Virus record (IMG/VR): IMGVR_UViG_3300025872_000036
Coordinates: 62,001 to 126,000 of that record
DNA from: a virus
DNA: 64,000 nt
Reading direction: 5' to 3' (one strand)
In this document: piece after piece, positions 44,718 to 55,038 of the stretch
Numbering within the stretch: the stretch's first letter is position 1
How the letters are laid out: each line of letters begins with the position of its first letter
Notes under the pieces: generated by a model
The model's database searches: none
Seen by the model: the letters and a program-made list of their open reading frames with translations, nothing else
What the model was told of the DNA's origin: nothing
Program-made: the position numbers and the translations under genes

Positions 44718-46083
44718 AAACGATTATAGTTCAGAAAAAAGTTTTGTCTTAAAAAGTCTAAACATCATTAGTACAAATGGTGAGTTTATAAACATATATC
44801 CACAATTAATAGAATTATCTATGTTTGAAGACATATACAATTCTACAATTTCTGGACAAATATCATTGTCGGATTCTCAAGACTTTTTTGCAAGAATTCC
44901 GTTGTCGGGATTTGAATTTATTGCAATAACAGTAGGAAAACCGGGCTCTGAAAGAGAAGTTGTTTTTGACAAGATTTTTAGAATTTATAAAATGACTGGC
45001 GGTGAAATAAAATCAGCAACAACTTCAAATCAAATTTATGTGCTTCATTTCTGTTCCGAAGAAAACATCATATCTGCATCAAGACGCATTTCAAAGTCTT
45101 ATAGGGGTAAAACAACGTCTGAAATAGTTAAAGACATTTTAATCAAAGAACTGGTCGTATCTCCGCAAAAAATACAAAATCAAAACATAGAGCCGACATT
45201 TGGTATTCATGATATCATTATTCCATATATGAATCCATTTGCTGCAATTGGTTGGCTTGCAGCAAGAACAGTATCAGCAAGTTCAAAAAGTTCTGGTGCA
45301 AATTTTATGTTTTATGAAAATACGCAAGGATATAATTTCAAATCTCTTGAAACACTATTTCAAAGATCATCAAAGGGAAAATATACATACAAGATCAAAA
45401 ACGTTGACTATCCTGATGATACCTCAGTAAGTGAAATACGAGATGTAATAAAATACGAATTCATGAACAATTTTGACGTTCTATCTGGTATAACGTCTGG
45501 TATGTTTTCTAGTGTTCTACGAGGTGTCGATCTTGTTAAATTAAAAGTAAATGATACAGTAATGAATTATGAAAACTTCTTTAATAATTCTGTACATGTT
45601 GAAAATAAAAAGGCATTTTCATTTCAGAATGAGTATCAAGACAGATTGAAAAATAAAATATATGAAAACTATTACTCAGTTATGAGAATGTATCCAACAA
45701 ATAGAGGACATGATACAGATCCAACAATATCTTCTAAGCAACCATCAATAAAGCAAAATTTGGTAGAGTCTTGGATGCTTCAAAGAATATCTCAAATTAA
45801 TCAATTGAATTATTTTAAATTGAAAATGGTAGTTCCTGGAGACACATATCTAACTATTGGTGATATAATTGAGTTTGATCTACCACTTGTCTCTACAAAA
45901 GATCCTGGAAGTAAAAACATAAATCCATATTATAGCGGAAGATATTTGATTACAGCCATAAGACACATAATAGATGTTCATCGTTACGAAATGATAATTG
46001 AAGCAACAAGGGACTGTTTATCAGTATCATATCCTGAAGCACAAAATAGTGATCGAGGAATTGACATGATGAGGAAGCAATGA
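44710..46083 (+). CDS. Baseplate hub protein (gp27-like)
   Basis: 457 residues. Overlaps gp53 and gp5 (8 and 4 bases), the usual hub position. Regions LKSLNIISTNGEF, YNSTISGQISLSDS, YRGKTTSEIVKDILIKEL and FKLKMVVPGDTYLTIGDIIEFD are consistent with the gp27 hub-tube fold. The assignment leans on position and pattern rather than a diagnostic motif. Confidence 0.6.
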   Translation: MFENDYSSEKSFVLKSLNIISTNGEFINIYPQLIELSMFEDIYNSTISGQISLSDSQDFFARIPLSGFEFIAITVGKPGSEREVVFDKIFRIYKMTGGEIKSATTSNQIYVLHFCSEENIISASRRISKSYRGKTTSEIVKDILIKELVVSPQKIQNQNIEPTFGIHDIIIPYMNPFAAIGWLAARTVSASSKSSGANFMFYENTQGYNFKSLETLFQRSSKGKYTYKIKNVDYPDDTSVSEIRDVIKYEFMNNFDVLSGITSGMFSSVLRGVDLVKLKVNDTVMNYENFFNNSVHVENKKAFSFQNEYQDRLKNKIYENYYSVMRMYPTNRGHDTDPTISSKQPSIKQNLVESWMLQRISQINQLNYFKLKMVVPGDTYLTIGDIIEFDLPLVSTKDPGSKNINPYYSGRYLITAIRHIIDVHRYEMIIEATRDCLSVSYPEAQNSDRGIDMMRKQ

Positions 46084-47783
46084 TAAATCGTAATAATTTT
46101 ATGGGTCTTGATGGTTTTGTGTGGTGGTTTGGTGTTGTTGAAAATCGTAAGGATCCTTTATCTTTAGGCAGATGTCAAGTTCGTATATTTGGCTGGCATA
46201 CTGAAGACAAAAATAGAATACCAACTAGAGATTTACCTTGGGCCCATCCAATAGTTCCTTTAGGTTCTAATACGTCAAGTATGGTTGCTCCTAAAGAAGG
46301 TGAAATGATATTTGGTTTCTTCATGGATGGCGACGACGGACAATTTCCTGTTATGCTTGGCACTGTACCTGGTATTCCTGAAGGAACACCGAGAATAGAT
46401 AAAGGATTTTCAGATCCAAGAGATTCGTCTGCTCTAAATCAAGCACCAAGAGTTGTTGCAAAGAGAACTTATAATCAAGATAGTAGCGGAGCCATAATTG
46501 AGGATGAATCACAAAAAAGATTTCCCAGTTTTGCAAATGAACCTAGCGTTAGTCGTCTTGCGAGAAATCAAGGAATAGACGACACGATTGTTGGTGTGAA
46601 GAAACAGACAGCTGTACAAAATATACTAACTGCTAGTGAAGGTTTTTGGTCTGAGCCGCAAACAAAATATGCAGCGCAATATCCATACAATCATGTATAC
46701 GAGTCTGAATCGGGTCATGTTGTAGAATTGGACGATACGCCTGGTGCTGAAAGAGTGCATATTGCACATCGTACAGGAACTTTTGATGAAATGCATCCTG
46801 ATGGCACTCGTGTGATGAAGGTAGTAAAAGACAAATATGAAATAGTATTGTCTGATAATAATGTAATTGTTTATGGCGATTGCAATATTACAATCAATGG
46901 TCGAGGATCAATATTTGTAAGAGGTGATGCCGACTTGAAAGTTGGCGGCAACATGAAAACATCAGTAAAAGGAACATATGAGGTTGTTTCTACTGGCAAC
47001 ATGAAGTTTGTATCACCTAGAATTGATTTCAATCCACCAGGAGATACGCCGACATATCAAGAACAGCAATATGATCCCAAGACAGCAGTTTTTGAAAAAC
47101 GTCAAGTTCCGGGGGGATCCGGCTCTTTCAATTTTGCGGGCGTTGATCTACAAGTAAGTCCAAATTATTCAGCATCACCCGATTATGTGCCTAATGATGC
47201 ACCAAAAGATACTTCACCAGAACAAGCAAACACAGAACCATCGCCTCCAGTAACTTGTGGAGATTTTTCCGATCCATTAACTGAGGCAGATTATGATAAA
47301 AATCTTAGTGCAAATTATAAATTAAGAAATCTAACTATAGGACCTGGAATTTTATTTCCATATAGAATCAATGCTCAAAGGGGTCGATCAAAAAGAACTG
47401 AGTCCTTTAGACTGTTTAGTGAATCTGAAATTGCTTGCAATCTTCAAGCGTTGGCTGAAAACTGTCTTGAACCACTTCGCAAACAATATCCAGGTATGCG
47501 TATCAATAGTGCATTTAGAATTGGTGAAGATCAGGCTCAGCATGGAATAGGAGAAGCTGCCGATGTCTCTTGGCCAAGTAAATCAAAAGCTGAACTTCTA
47601 GAAATTTGCAAATGGGCCTCTACAAATTTAAATTTCGATCAATTGATTTACGAGGTTCCTTCAAACTCTCCCAATGGATGGATGCATATTAGTTTTAATC
47701 GTAGAGGAAATTTGACAGGAACTGGTAGACCCAGATTATTGACATGGAGAGGTGGTGGTTATGAAACAGGACTTAACGCATAA
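46080..47783 (+). CDS. 5: gp5 spike with M15 peptidase-like domain
   Basis: 567 residues. N-terminal OB-like part (about 1-110: CQVRIFGWHTEDKNR, MVAPKEGEMIFGFFMDGDDGQF), a beta-helix part (about 225-300), then a C-terminal domain (about 430-567) with NSAFRIGEDQAQHGIGEAADVSWP and a later MHISF: His-x6-Asp ... His, the M15 D-Ala-D-Ala peptidase zinc pattern. In T4 the corresponding region is a lysozyme; here a peptidase would cut peptide cross-links. The peptidase call is from this pattern. Confidence 0.85.
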   Translation: MINRNNFMGLDGFVWWFGVVENRKDPLSLGRCQVRIFGWHTEDKNRIPTRDLPWAHPIVPLGSNTSSMVAPKEGEMIFGFFMDGDDGQFPVMLGTVPGIPEGTPRIDKGFSDPRDSSALNQAPRVVAKRTYNQDSSGAIIEDESQKRFPSFANEPSVSRLARNQGIDDTIVGVKKQTAVQNILTASEGFWSEPQTKYAAQYPYNHVYESESGHVVELDDTPGAERVHIAHRTGTFDEMHPDGTRVMKVVKDKYEIVLSDNNVIVYGDCNITINGRGSIFVRGDADLKVGGNMKTSVKGTYEVVSTGNMKFVSPRIDFNPPGDTPTYQEQQYDPKTAVFEKRQVPGGSGSFNFAGVDLQVSPNYSASPDYVPNDAPKDTSPEQANTEPSPPVTCGDFSDPLTEADYDKNLSANYKLRNLTIGPGILFPYRINAQRGRSKRTESFRLFSESEIACNLQALAENCLEPLRKQYPGMRINSAFRIGEDQAQHGIGEAADVSWPSKSKAELLEICKWASTNLNFDQLIYEVPSNSPNGWMHISFNRRGNLTGTGRPRLLTWRGGGYETGLNA

Positions 47784-47792
47784 GGAAAAAAC

Positions 47793-48128
47793 ATGGCAGA
47801 GAATGATTTTGGTTTTAGCGCAGTAGATGAAGAGGAGTATCTGAAGTCATTGACGATACCACCAACTCCTATTGCACCTGCTGCAACTGAAGATGTAAAG
47901 AAACTTGAAGAAAAATTAGATAATCTTTTGTCTAAAGTAGATGTTGATGAACATAAACGTCTTGTTGAACTTGAGATAAGAGATAGATTAAAAAAGGTAG
48001 AAGAAATGATTTTACCTTTGTTAAATAATTTGGCAAAAAACCCAGAAAAAATATACATCAAATGGCCAAATCGTAAAGAAATTATAGAAAAGCAAATAGA
48101 AAAATTCTTACAAATAACCAGAGAATAA
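47793..48128 (+). CDS. Conserved T4-type virion protein
   Basis: 111 residues: acidic N-terminus, coiled-coil middle and KIYIKWPNRKEIIEKQIEKFL end, a conserved end in cyanophage-type phages next to the spike (recollection). Role unknown. Confidence 0.65.
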   Translation: MAENDFGFSAVDEEEYLKSLTIPPTPIAPAATEDVKKLEEKLDNLLSKVDVDEHKRLVELEIRDRLKKVEEMILPLLNNLAKNPEKIYIKWPNRKEIIEKQIEKFLQITRE

Positions 48129-48129
48129 T

Positions 48130-48420
48130 ATGCCGGCAGTAACATTACTATCAGATGTTTGTTCGGGACACGATTGCTATCCCTCAAGACAAAATGACAC
48201 AGCCAGTCCTGATGTTTTCATAGAAGGTCGTGGCATTCATCGTCAAACTGATCATTGGGCCAGTCATTGTTGTCCTAATCAAGGTTGTCACGATAGCATT
48301 TTGGCTATAGGTTCGACTTCAGTTTTCATAAACGGTCTCGGCTGCGGGCGTGTTGGAGATTTGATTGAGTGTGGTTCCATAGTTTCTACAGGAGCCATAA
48401 CTGTTTTTGCTGGCGGTTAA
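48130..48420 (+). CDS. PAAR spike-tip protein
   Basis: 96 residues. Cys/His-rich (CSGHDCYPSRQ, GIHRQTDHWASHCC) and the beta-strand repeat VFINGLGCGRVGDLI is the PAAR pattern of spike-tip proteins that bind a metal at the point. One base after the preceding gene. Confidence 0.85.
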   Translation: MPAVTLLSDVCSGHDCYPSRQNDTASPDVFIEGRGIHRQTDHWASHCCPNQGCHDSILAIGSTSVFINGLGCGRVGDLIECGSIVSTGAITVFAGG

Positions 48421-48441
48421 TAAAATTGAAAGAGGATAATA

Positions 48442-49200
48442 ATGACTGTAAATCCATCATCAACTTCACCAATCGCAATACCTGATCCATTTGCATATCC
48501 GGGAAATATTCCTGCAGGATCTATTGCGTCACCAACTCAAAAAAGTATTTTTGAAACTTTCGTCAATGAAGGTCGCGGTGGTATATTTCAAAACCCTCTT
48601 ACTGATGCCATAGGTGGATTGGGTGATAATTTAACTCAATTATATGATATTGTCAATAGTAGTTCATGCCTATCTTCCGGAGAAAAAACGACAATAACAA
48701 ATGCATTAGGAACAGGGGGTGTTGGTGGATTGTCTGAACAATTATCATTGTTTAGCACACATGTGCAAATACTTTCTGGTGTCATACCTCAAGGAACAAG
48801 TTCAACTCCCGGACTAGATAGAATTTTATCTGTTGGACGTTCACTTGGAAATCTATCTAATGCAATAGATGGAGTTTCGGACTGTTTTAGTTTACTTAAT
48901 AGCATGACAGGACTATTTTCCGAAGAACTACTAAATGGATATACGGGTGAAATTGCAAACATGATTGCTCAGGTCAATAATTGCTTGGCCGATGCTATTG
49001 CGATTGCAGATAGATTGAATGAAATAACCAATATTTTACAGTCAATTATAAATTCGGATAGAAACTTCTTTCAAAATTCTTTGGATAGATTAATTCAATC
49101 TTCACTATCGTCTCTATTAGAAAGCATGTATGACAATCCTTGTGGAAAAGTTCTTCTAGAGAGAATCGGACAAGATAAACTACTTGGATTTCTTAGATAA
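48442..49200 (+). CDS. Conserved virion protein
   Basis: 252 residues, AGAGGATAATA upstream. Helical with hydrophobic face, Ser/Asn-rich, ending DNPCGKVLLERIGQDKLLGFLR. Likely structural by place between PAAR and gp25. No named fold. Confidence 0.6.
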   Translation: MTVNPSSTSPIAIPDPFAYPGNIPAGSIASPTQKSIFETFVNEGRGGIFQNPLTDAIGGLGDNLTQLYDIVNSSSCLSSGEKTTITNALGTGGVGGLSEQLSLFSTHVQILSGVIPQGTSSTPGLDRILSVGRSLGNLSNAIDGVSDCFSLLNSMTGLFSEELLNGYTGEIANMIAQVNNCLADAIAIADRLNEITNILQSIINSDRNFFQNSLDRLIQSSLSSLLESMYDNPCGKVLLERIGQDKLLGFLR

Positions 49201-49203
49201 ATA
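49196..49203 (+). promoter_or_regulatory. Late promoter-like sequence for gp25
   Basis: GATAAATA at 49196-49203, 6 bases before the gp25 ATG. Confidence 0.4.
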
Positions 49204-49208
49204 AAATC

Positions 49209-49604
49209 ATGGCAATAAATTCAGTTAGAACGTTTAGAGATCTTGACTTAAATTTCACAAAACATCCGGCAACAAAGGATGTGGCTACTCGCGTGGGCGA
49301 TCAATCCGTCATCAGATCAATTAGAAACTTGTTATATCTGGGAAATTATGAAAAACCATTTCATCCAGAAATAGGAAGTTCTCTTCGCCAAATGTTGTTT
49401 GAAAATTTATCATCTTTGACCGCACAGCACATAAAGCAGGCAGTCAAAGATGTTATAAACAATTTTGAACCAAGAGCAAGATTGAGAGACGTTGTCGTTC
49501 AAGTTAAAGAAGATACGAATGCATATGAAGTTTCCATATCTTTTTATGTGATAAATCAAGCAACACCAATAGATATAACTGTATTTTTAGAAAGAGTAAG
49601 ATAA
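49209..49604 (+). CDS. 25: gp25 baseplate wedge
   Basis: 131 residues: MAINSVRTFRDLDLNFTKHP, VGDQSVIRSIRNLLYLGNYE and the SISFYVI strand are typical of T4 gp25, an EPR-motif-type wedge. Adjacent to gp6 with one base between. Confidence 0.85.
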   Translation: MAINSVRTFRDLDLNFTKHPATKDVATRVGDQSVIRSIRNLLYLGNYEKPFHPEIGSSLRQMLFENLSSLTAQHIKQAVKDVINNFEPRARLRDVVVQVKEDTNAYEVSISFYVINQATPIDITVFLERVR

Positions 49605-49605
49605 T

Positions 49606-51684
49606 ATGGCTGGATCTAACACAGTTTTTAGAATTGCTGAACTTGATTTTGATACCATCAAGTTAAATCTTAGAAACTATTTGCGTAGTCAAAACCAGTT
49701 TACAGATTACGATTTTGAAGGTTCAGGTTTGAACATTCTACTAGATGTTCTCGCATATAACACCCATTATATGGCCTACTATCTAAACATGATTGGGAAT
49801 GAAATGTTTTTAGATAGTGCAATACTAAGAAATTCTGTTGTTTCACACGCCAAACATTTGAACTACGTTCCTACGTCTCTTCGTGGTTCAGTTGCAAAAG
49901 TAGATGTTGTTGTTGAAGATACAAATCCAACCAGCGGCCTTTCTACAATTACTCTTCCAAAGTATTCACAATTTCAATCACAACAAATTAATGGTATAAA
50001 TTATACTTTTGTAAACTTAGATGCGTATATAGCAAGTAAAAATGTAACTTCAAATACATATACATTTAGTAACGTATCAATTGTCCAGGGTGAAAAAATT
50101 TCATATAATGTTTCTGTTGATGTATCAAACTCGAAAAGAAGGTTTTTGATACCCGAGGCAAACATTGATACGTCAACTCTTATTGTTACAGTGCAAAATT
50201 CTTCAGCTGATCTAGTAAAGACAACTTATAGTCTGGCTGATGATGTTACTACTTTAGATTCAAACTCAAAAGTTTATTTTTTGGAAGAATCTAATGGAAA
50301 TCAATATACGTTATATTTTGGAGATAACTATATTGGAAAAAACTTAGATGACGGGAATATTGTTCAACTGGTATATCTCTCAACAAGTGGAGAAGCATCA
50401 AATAAAGCCAACTCATTTACTTTGACAACACCAATCAATAGTTTTTCAAACGTTGTCGTGAATTCTATTTCTGCAGCAGCTGGTGGTGCCGAAAGAGACA
50501 CGATTGATAGAATCAAGTTTTTAGCACCAAGATTTTATACTACTCAAAACCGAGCAATTACAAAAGACGATTACGGAACTCTTTTGTTGAAAGATTATCC
50601 AAATGTTGAAACAATATCCGTTTGGGGTGGTGAGGAAAATGATCCCGTTGTTTATGGTAAAATTTTCATATCCATGAAACCAAGAAGTGGATATGTCATC
50701 ACCGACATTGAAAAAGACAGAATCATAAATCAATTGGTTTCAAATAGAAATGTAATTACAGTTACACCTGAAATAATAGATCCGGACTATCTGTATCTAA
50801 AATTAGAAATTACAGTAAATTATGATACAACAAAGACAACTTCAGATGAAACTACTTTGACAAACATTGTCAAAAATATTGTCAATTTGTACAACGATAC
50901 CGATCTTGAAAAGTTCAATTCAACATATAGAACTTCAAAATTGCAAGGTCAAATAGCATCAGGCGATGTATCATTTTTGGGAAGCGATTTGAAGACTATT
51001 ATTCAAAAAAGATTTGAGCCCACTTTAAATGTATCAAAAAATTATACTATTGATTTCAATGTACCCCTGAGTCGTGGACTTTACACCGAAAAACTATATT
51101 CTTATCCAACTTTTGCCATTCTAGATGGTCAGGGCATTTCAAGAAATGCACTCATAGAAGAAACACCATTATCATTTACTGGAGTTGAAAGTGTTGATAT
51201 AACAAACTCTGGTTCTGGTTATACTGATAGTCCTATAGTTACTGTAACAGGTGATGGATCTGGTGCAACCGCAAAAGCAGTAGTTGTAAATGGAAAAATA
51301 ACTTCAATCATGATTGAAAATCGCGGTTCAAATTATACAGCTGCTGTTATAACAATCACGGATTCAAGTGGGTCTGGTGCAACTGCAACCGCAGTTCTAT
51401 CTGTCTCTATAGGAACATTAAGAAGTTATTACATAGCATCTACAACAGGCGAAAAAGTTATAATAAATGAAAACTTTGGCGACATAAATTATGAGACAGG
51501 CAGAATAAACATCTATAATTTTAGACCACTATCTATTGCGTCAAATCCAAATTATGCATCTGGTGTACTAACTTTGAACATGTATCCCCTACAATCAACA
51601 ATACATCCTCTTAGAAATAGATTATTGTCAATAGATTCTGAAGATCCTACTGCCATTGAGGTTACAATGGAGATTGATACCTAA
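49606..51684 (+). CDS. 6: gp6 baseplate wedge
   Basis: 692 residues. RNYLRSQNQFTDYDFEGSGL, LLDVLAYNTHYMAYYLNMIGNEMFLDSA (in parts) and LAPRFYTTQNRAITKDDYGTLL are the gp6 signature. Between about 520 and 600 it holds one GSGYT...GDGSGATA repeat module also seen in gp7, gp8 and 61032. Stop and next start overlap by 1 base. Confidence 0.9.
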   Translation: MAGSNTVFRIAELDFDTIKLNLRNYLRSQNQFTDYDFEGSGLNILLDVLAYNTHYMAYYLNMIGNEMFLDSAILRNSVVSHAKHLNYVPTSLRGSVAKVDVVVEDTNPTSGLSTITLPKYSQFQSQQINGINYTFVNLDAYIASKNVTSNTYTFSNVSIVQGEKISYNVSVDVSNSKRRFLIPEANIDTSTLIVTVQNSSADLVKTTYSLADDVTTLDSNSKVYFLEESNGNQYTLYFGDNYIGKNLDDGNIVQLVYLSTSGEASNKANSFTLTTPINSFSNVVVNSISAAAGGAERDTIDRIKFLAPRFYTTQNRAITKDDYGTLLLKDYPNVETISVWGGEENDPVVYGKIFISMKPRSGYVITDIEKDRIINQLVSNRNVITVTPEIIDPDYLYLKLEITVNYDTTKTTSDETTLTNIVKNIVNLYNDTDLEKFNSTYRTSKLQGQIASGDVSFLGSDLKTIIQKRFEPTLNVSKNYTIDFNVPLSRGLYTEKLYSYPTFAILDGQGISRNALIEETPLSFTGVESVDITNSGSGYTDSPIVTVTGDGSGATAKAVVVNGKITSIMIENRGSNYTAAVITITDSSGSGATATAVLSVSIGTLRSYYIASTTGEKVIINENFGDINYETGRINIYNFRPLSIASNPNYASGVLTLNMYPLQSTIHPLRNRLLSIDSEDPTAIEVTMEIDT

Positions 51685-54600
51685 TGGCAACAAATAACAA
51701 GATCTCTACGGTAGTTAGTAATCAATTACCCGATTTTATAAAATCGGATCATCCTACATTTATTGCATTTGTAAAAGCGTATTATGAGTATTTGGAACAA
51801 TCAAATACAACTTTAGCATTTGGTAAAACAGTAGAACGCGCAAAAAATATTCCAAATTATTTTGATACCGACAAGATAACTGAAACTGGATTGAATGAAT
51901 TCAATGATCATTTGTACAACGAATTTATATCAGTCATACCCAAGGAAGCATTAACAGATAAGTCTAAACTATTAAAGAATATTAAGGACTTCTATCGCGC
52001 AAAAGGAACAGAAAAAGCATACGATTTTTTCTTTAGACTCCTATACAATGAAACGCCTGAAATATATTATCCAAAAAATGATATATTGATTGCATCTTCT
52101 GGCAAATGGCTTGTTGAAAGATCAATAAGACTTGCCAATACCTATGTCAATGGAATTTTAGACGAATCCATCGCTAGTTTAAAAAAGTTTGAAAGCACTC
52201 TAATAAGAGGAAATGTTTCTACAGCAACAGCACAAGTTGAAAGGGTTTCCATATCATACGAAGCGGGAACACGAATAAACGAATTCTTCATTTCAAAAAA
52301 GAAGGGCGATTTTTCTGCGGATGAAGAAGTTTTTACAACAACAATTGATGGTGAGACATTATCAGCAAAAATAGTTAGCGGATTTATTTCTTCTGTAACA
52401 TTGAAAAATGGCGGATCAGGTTATACTATCGGAACTTCAATACCTGTTGTTGGTGGTGGTGGATCTGATGGAACAGTAGTTGTTTCTGAAGTGTCATCTG
52501 GAAATATATCAAACGTTACAGTTGTCGTTGGTGGTGCTGGTTTTAGAGTTGGTGATTTTGTTTTGTTTTCTGGTGGCGGCGGCGTTGGTGCAAATGCAAA
52601 TGTCGTTGAAGTCTTTGATGATAATTTCACGCACCCGAACACATACAATATAAATTCCGACGTTATCAATACATATAACTTGACTGCAATTGGTGCATAT
52701 AGCAATTCATCTGGCGGAAATGCAAATACGTCAATGGCAAATACATTGACATTTTTTGCATATGCAAATACCGGTCCGGCAAGATCAATTGTCTTGATAT
52801 CTGGAGGAAATAACTATACTTCACTTCCAACTGCGTCAATACAAGGAAATACACGAATAAAGAATCTAGGTATTATTGGTAAATTGACAATCAATAATGG
52901 CGGAACTGGATATTCAAATGGTGCACAGTTAATATTTACAAATATTCCTGGTGGATTTGGATATGGCGCTAACGGTAATGTAGTAACGAATGCAACGGGC
53001 ACGATTGTAAATACAAACTTGACGCTTTTAGGTCCAGGTCATCTAATAGGTGGTGCTGGTTATGATATAAATTATCTACCGACAGTTTCTGTTTCTGGTT
53101 CTGGATCTGGGGCTAACATAGTTGTTTCTTCTCTTTTGGGATTTGGAGAAACTCTCGTATCTAATACAGGTTCAATTGGAGTTATTGAAGGACTTACAAT
53201 TACTAATCGAGGTTCAGGATATGCAACTCCACCAACTCTTGATTTTACAGGAAGTGGTGATGGTCTTGCAAATGCAAATGCTTCAGTTGTTTCTGGTACA
53301 TTCACTTACGCGGGTCGATTTAAGGACGATACGGGACTACTAAGCAGTTCAAATTATTTGGAAGATAGAGATTATTATCAAAACTTTAGTTATGTGATAA
53401 GAATTCGAAAAGCATTACAAGAATACAAGCAGCACGTTTTGAATTTCATTCATCCTGCAGGATTGAAGTTCTTTGGTGAATTTTTATACGAATCAGAACC
53501 AGTTGTTAATAATGTTGTTGTCATTGAGGATTCAAATACAAGAACATATATTCCATATGTTGCAAACTCGATTGATTTCAATGGTTCAAATTCTGTAATC
53601 TACAAGACATCATCTTTGGGCAATACAACAAATGGCTCAACGGGAACAATTAGTTTCTGGTTTAGACCCAATAGTCTTGCCAACGATCAAACGATTCTAT
53701 CGCTATCAAATACATCAAATTCAATGTATTCGCCAAGAGTTTCTGTATCTCTTGCAAAGAGAGCAAATTCTCTAGTTGGTAGAATTTCAGGATTGACTGT
53801 TGTTTATGGTGGTGCAGGATTCACAGTAGATGACAATGTGATCTTTACAGGAACTGGAACAAACGCAAATGCAACGATAGTTACTGTTCTTAGTGACGGG
53901 AGTTTTCATCCAAATACATATAATATCAATTCTGATGTTATCAATACATACAATGCAACTGTTATTGGTGCATATAGCAATGGTGCAAGCGGAAATGCAA
54001 ACACAGCACTTCTACCAACATTGACATTTTTTGCATTATCTGGTCTAGGTCCAATTTCAGCCGTTTCCCTAAACGCTCAAGGAAATGGTTATAATGTTTT
54101 GACAACGACGGTTAATGCTACAGGAAATACTTATCTAAGAAATCTTGGTATAATTGGTAGATTGAAGATCAATTCTACAGGTACAGGATATTCAAATGGT
54201 AATATTATCACATTTACCAATATTATTGGTGGTTATGGATTTGGTGCAAATGCAACTGTCACAGTAAATGCAACAGGTGCAATTATAGCAACTACGATGA
54301 CTCCATACTCAAGTGATTCGGGTCATCTAGTTGGTGGTTTTGGATATAGTACAGATGCATTACCTATCGTTGCTGTATCTGGTTCTGGTTCAGGTGCAAA
54401 TCTAACGATTGGTGCATTGATAGGAGATGGTGATATCATATCACCAGATACTTTTGCAAATACATCCAATAATGATGGTGATATTATCAAGATTGTTGCT
54501 AGAGATTCGACAAATACAAAGTTGCTTGAATTGACAACAAACACTTCAACCTTGATATTCAAGAATTCTTGGAATCACATAGTTGCAACTTGGGATCTAT

Positions 54601-55013
54601 CTTCAAATTCAAATTGTCATGTATACTTGAATGATATCAATTCAACGAGACTCGACACAATCAATTTCGGTGTAATTGACTATACGGGCGGAAGTAACGT
54701 TTCAATTGGTGCTGAAGTAGACTTGAGTCGTGCGTATGATGGTTGCTTGTCCGAAGTTTGGTTTTCAAATTCACATGTCAATGTTTCAAATGCTACGATA
54801 AGAAACTTCTTTATTGGAGCAAATGGTGATCTATTACCAAGTAATATGCTGCAGTCAAATGGATACATGGGTAGAGTGAGTGTAGAGGTCACTCCATCAA
54901 TCTATCTAAGAAGCAATGCACTTTATGCAAATATCAATAGCGGAATTGCAAATAACTTCACGTTTGCAAATAATATCACGGATTGCTCAAACTCCTCAAG
55001 TACTCCAGCATAA
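51684..55013 (+). CDS. 7: gp7-like giant wedge protein with split LamG domain
   Basis: 1109 residues. The N-terminal 170 (FIAFVKAYYEYLEQSN, KNIKDFYRAKGTEKAYDFFF) is the phage wedge type. Residues about 275-494 hold module copy 1 (ISNVTVVVGGAGFRVG to SSLLGFG), residues about 702-922 a second copy (ISGLTVVYGGAGFTVD). Copy 2 sits inside a LamG/concanavalin-like domain (about 629-701 SIDFNGSNSVIYKTSS...; 923-1050 SWNHIVATWDLSSNS, GCLSEVWFSN). The LamG part may bind glycans. Confidence 0.7.
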   Translation: MATNNKISTVVSNQLPDFIKSDHPTFIAFVKAYYEYLEQSNTTLAFGKTVERAKNIPNYFDTDKITETGLNEFNDHLYNEFISVIPKEALTDKSKLLKNIKDFYRAKGTEKAYDFFFRLLYNETPEIYYPKNDILIASSGKWLVERSIRLANTYVNGILDESIASLKKFESTLIRGNVSTATAQVERVSISYEAGTRINEFFISKKKGDFSADEEVFTTTIDGETLSAKIVSGFISSVTLKNGGSGYTIGTSIPVVGGGGSDGTVVVSEVSSGNISNVTVVVGGAGFRVGDFVLFSGGGGVGANANVVEVFDDNFTHPNTYNINSDVINTYNLTAIGAYSNSSGGNANTSMANTLTFFAYANTGPARSIVLISGGNNYTSLPTASIQGNTRIKNLGIIGKLTINNGGTGYSNGAQLIFTNIPGGFGYGANGNVVTNATGTIVNTNLTLLGPGHLIGGAGYDINYLPTVSVSGSGSGANIVVSSLLGFGETLVSNTGSIGVIEGLTITNRGSGYATPPTLDFTGSGDGLANANASVVSGTFTYAGRFKDDTGLLSSSNYLEDRDYYQNFSYVIRIRKALQEYKQHVLNFIHPAGLKFFGEFLYESEPVVNNVVVIEDSNTRTYIPYVANSIDFNGSNSVIYKTSSLGNTTNGSTGTISFWFRPNSLANDQTILSLSNTSNSMYSPRVSVSLAKRANSLVGRISGLTVVYGGAGFTVDDNVIFTGTGTNANATIVTVLSDGSFHPNTYNINSDVINTYNATVIGAYSNGASGNANTALLPTLTFFALSGLGPISAVSLNAQGNGYNVLTTTVNATGNTYLRNLGIIGRLKINSTGTGYSNGNIITFTNIIGGYGFGANATVTVNATGAIIATTMTPYSSDSGHLVGGFGYSTDALPIVAVSGSGSGANLTIGALIGDGDIISPDTFANTSNNDGDIIKIVARDSTNTKLLELTTNTSTLIFKNSWNHIVATWDLSSNSNCHVYLNDINSTRLDTINFGVIDYTGGSNVSIGAEVDLSRAYDGCLSEVWFSNSHVNVSNATIRNFFIGANGDLLPSNMLQSNGYMGRVSVEVTPSIYLRSNALYANINSGIANNFTFANNITDCSNSSSTPA
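52507..53165 (+). repeat. Intragenic module, copy 1
   Basis: Encodes GGAGFRVGDF, PNTYNINSDVINTYN, NLGIIGKLTINNGGTGYSNG and SVSGSGSGAN. All recur in order at 53788-54450. Confidence 0.75.
53788..54450 (+). repeat. Intragenic module, copy 2
   Basis: Encodes GGAGFTVDDN, PNTYNINSDVINTYN, NLGIIGRLKINSTGTGYSNG and AVSGSGSGAN; interrupts the LamG-like domain. Confidence 0.75.
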
Positions 55014-55016
55014 ATA
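55009..55016 (+). promoter_or_regulatory. Late promoter-like sequence for gp8
   Basis: CATAAATA at 55009-55016 just before gp8. Confidence 0.45.
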
Positions 55017-55038
55017 TGAGTTACAATAGAGTTTTTTA

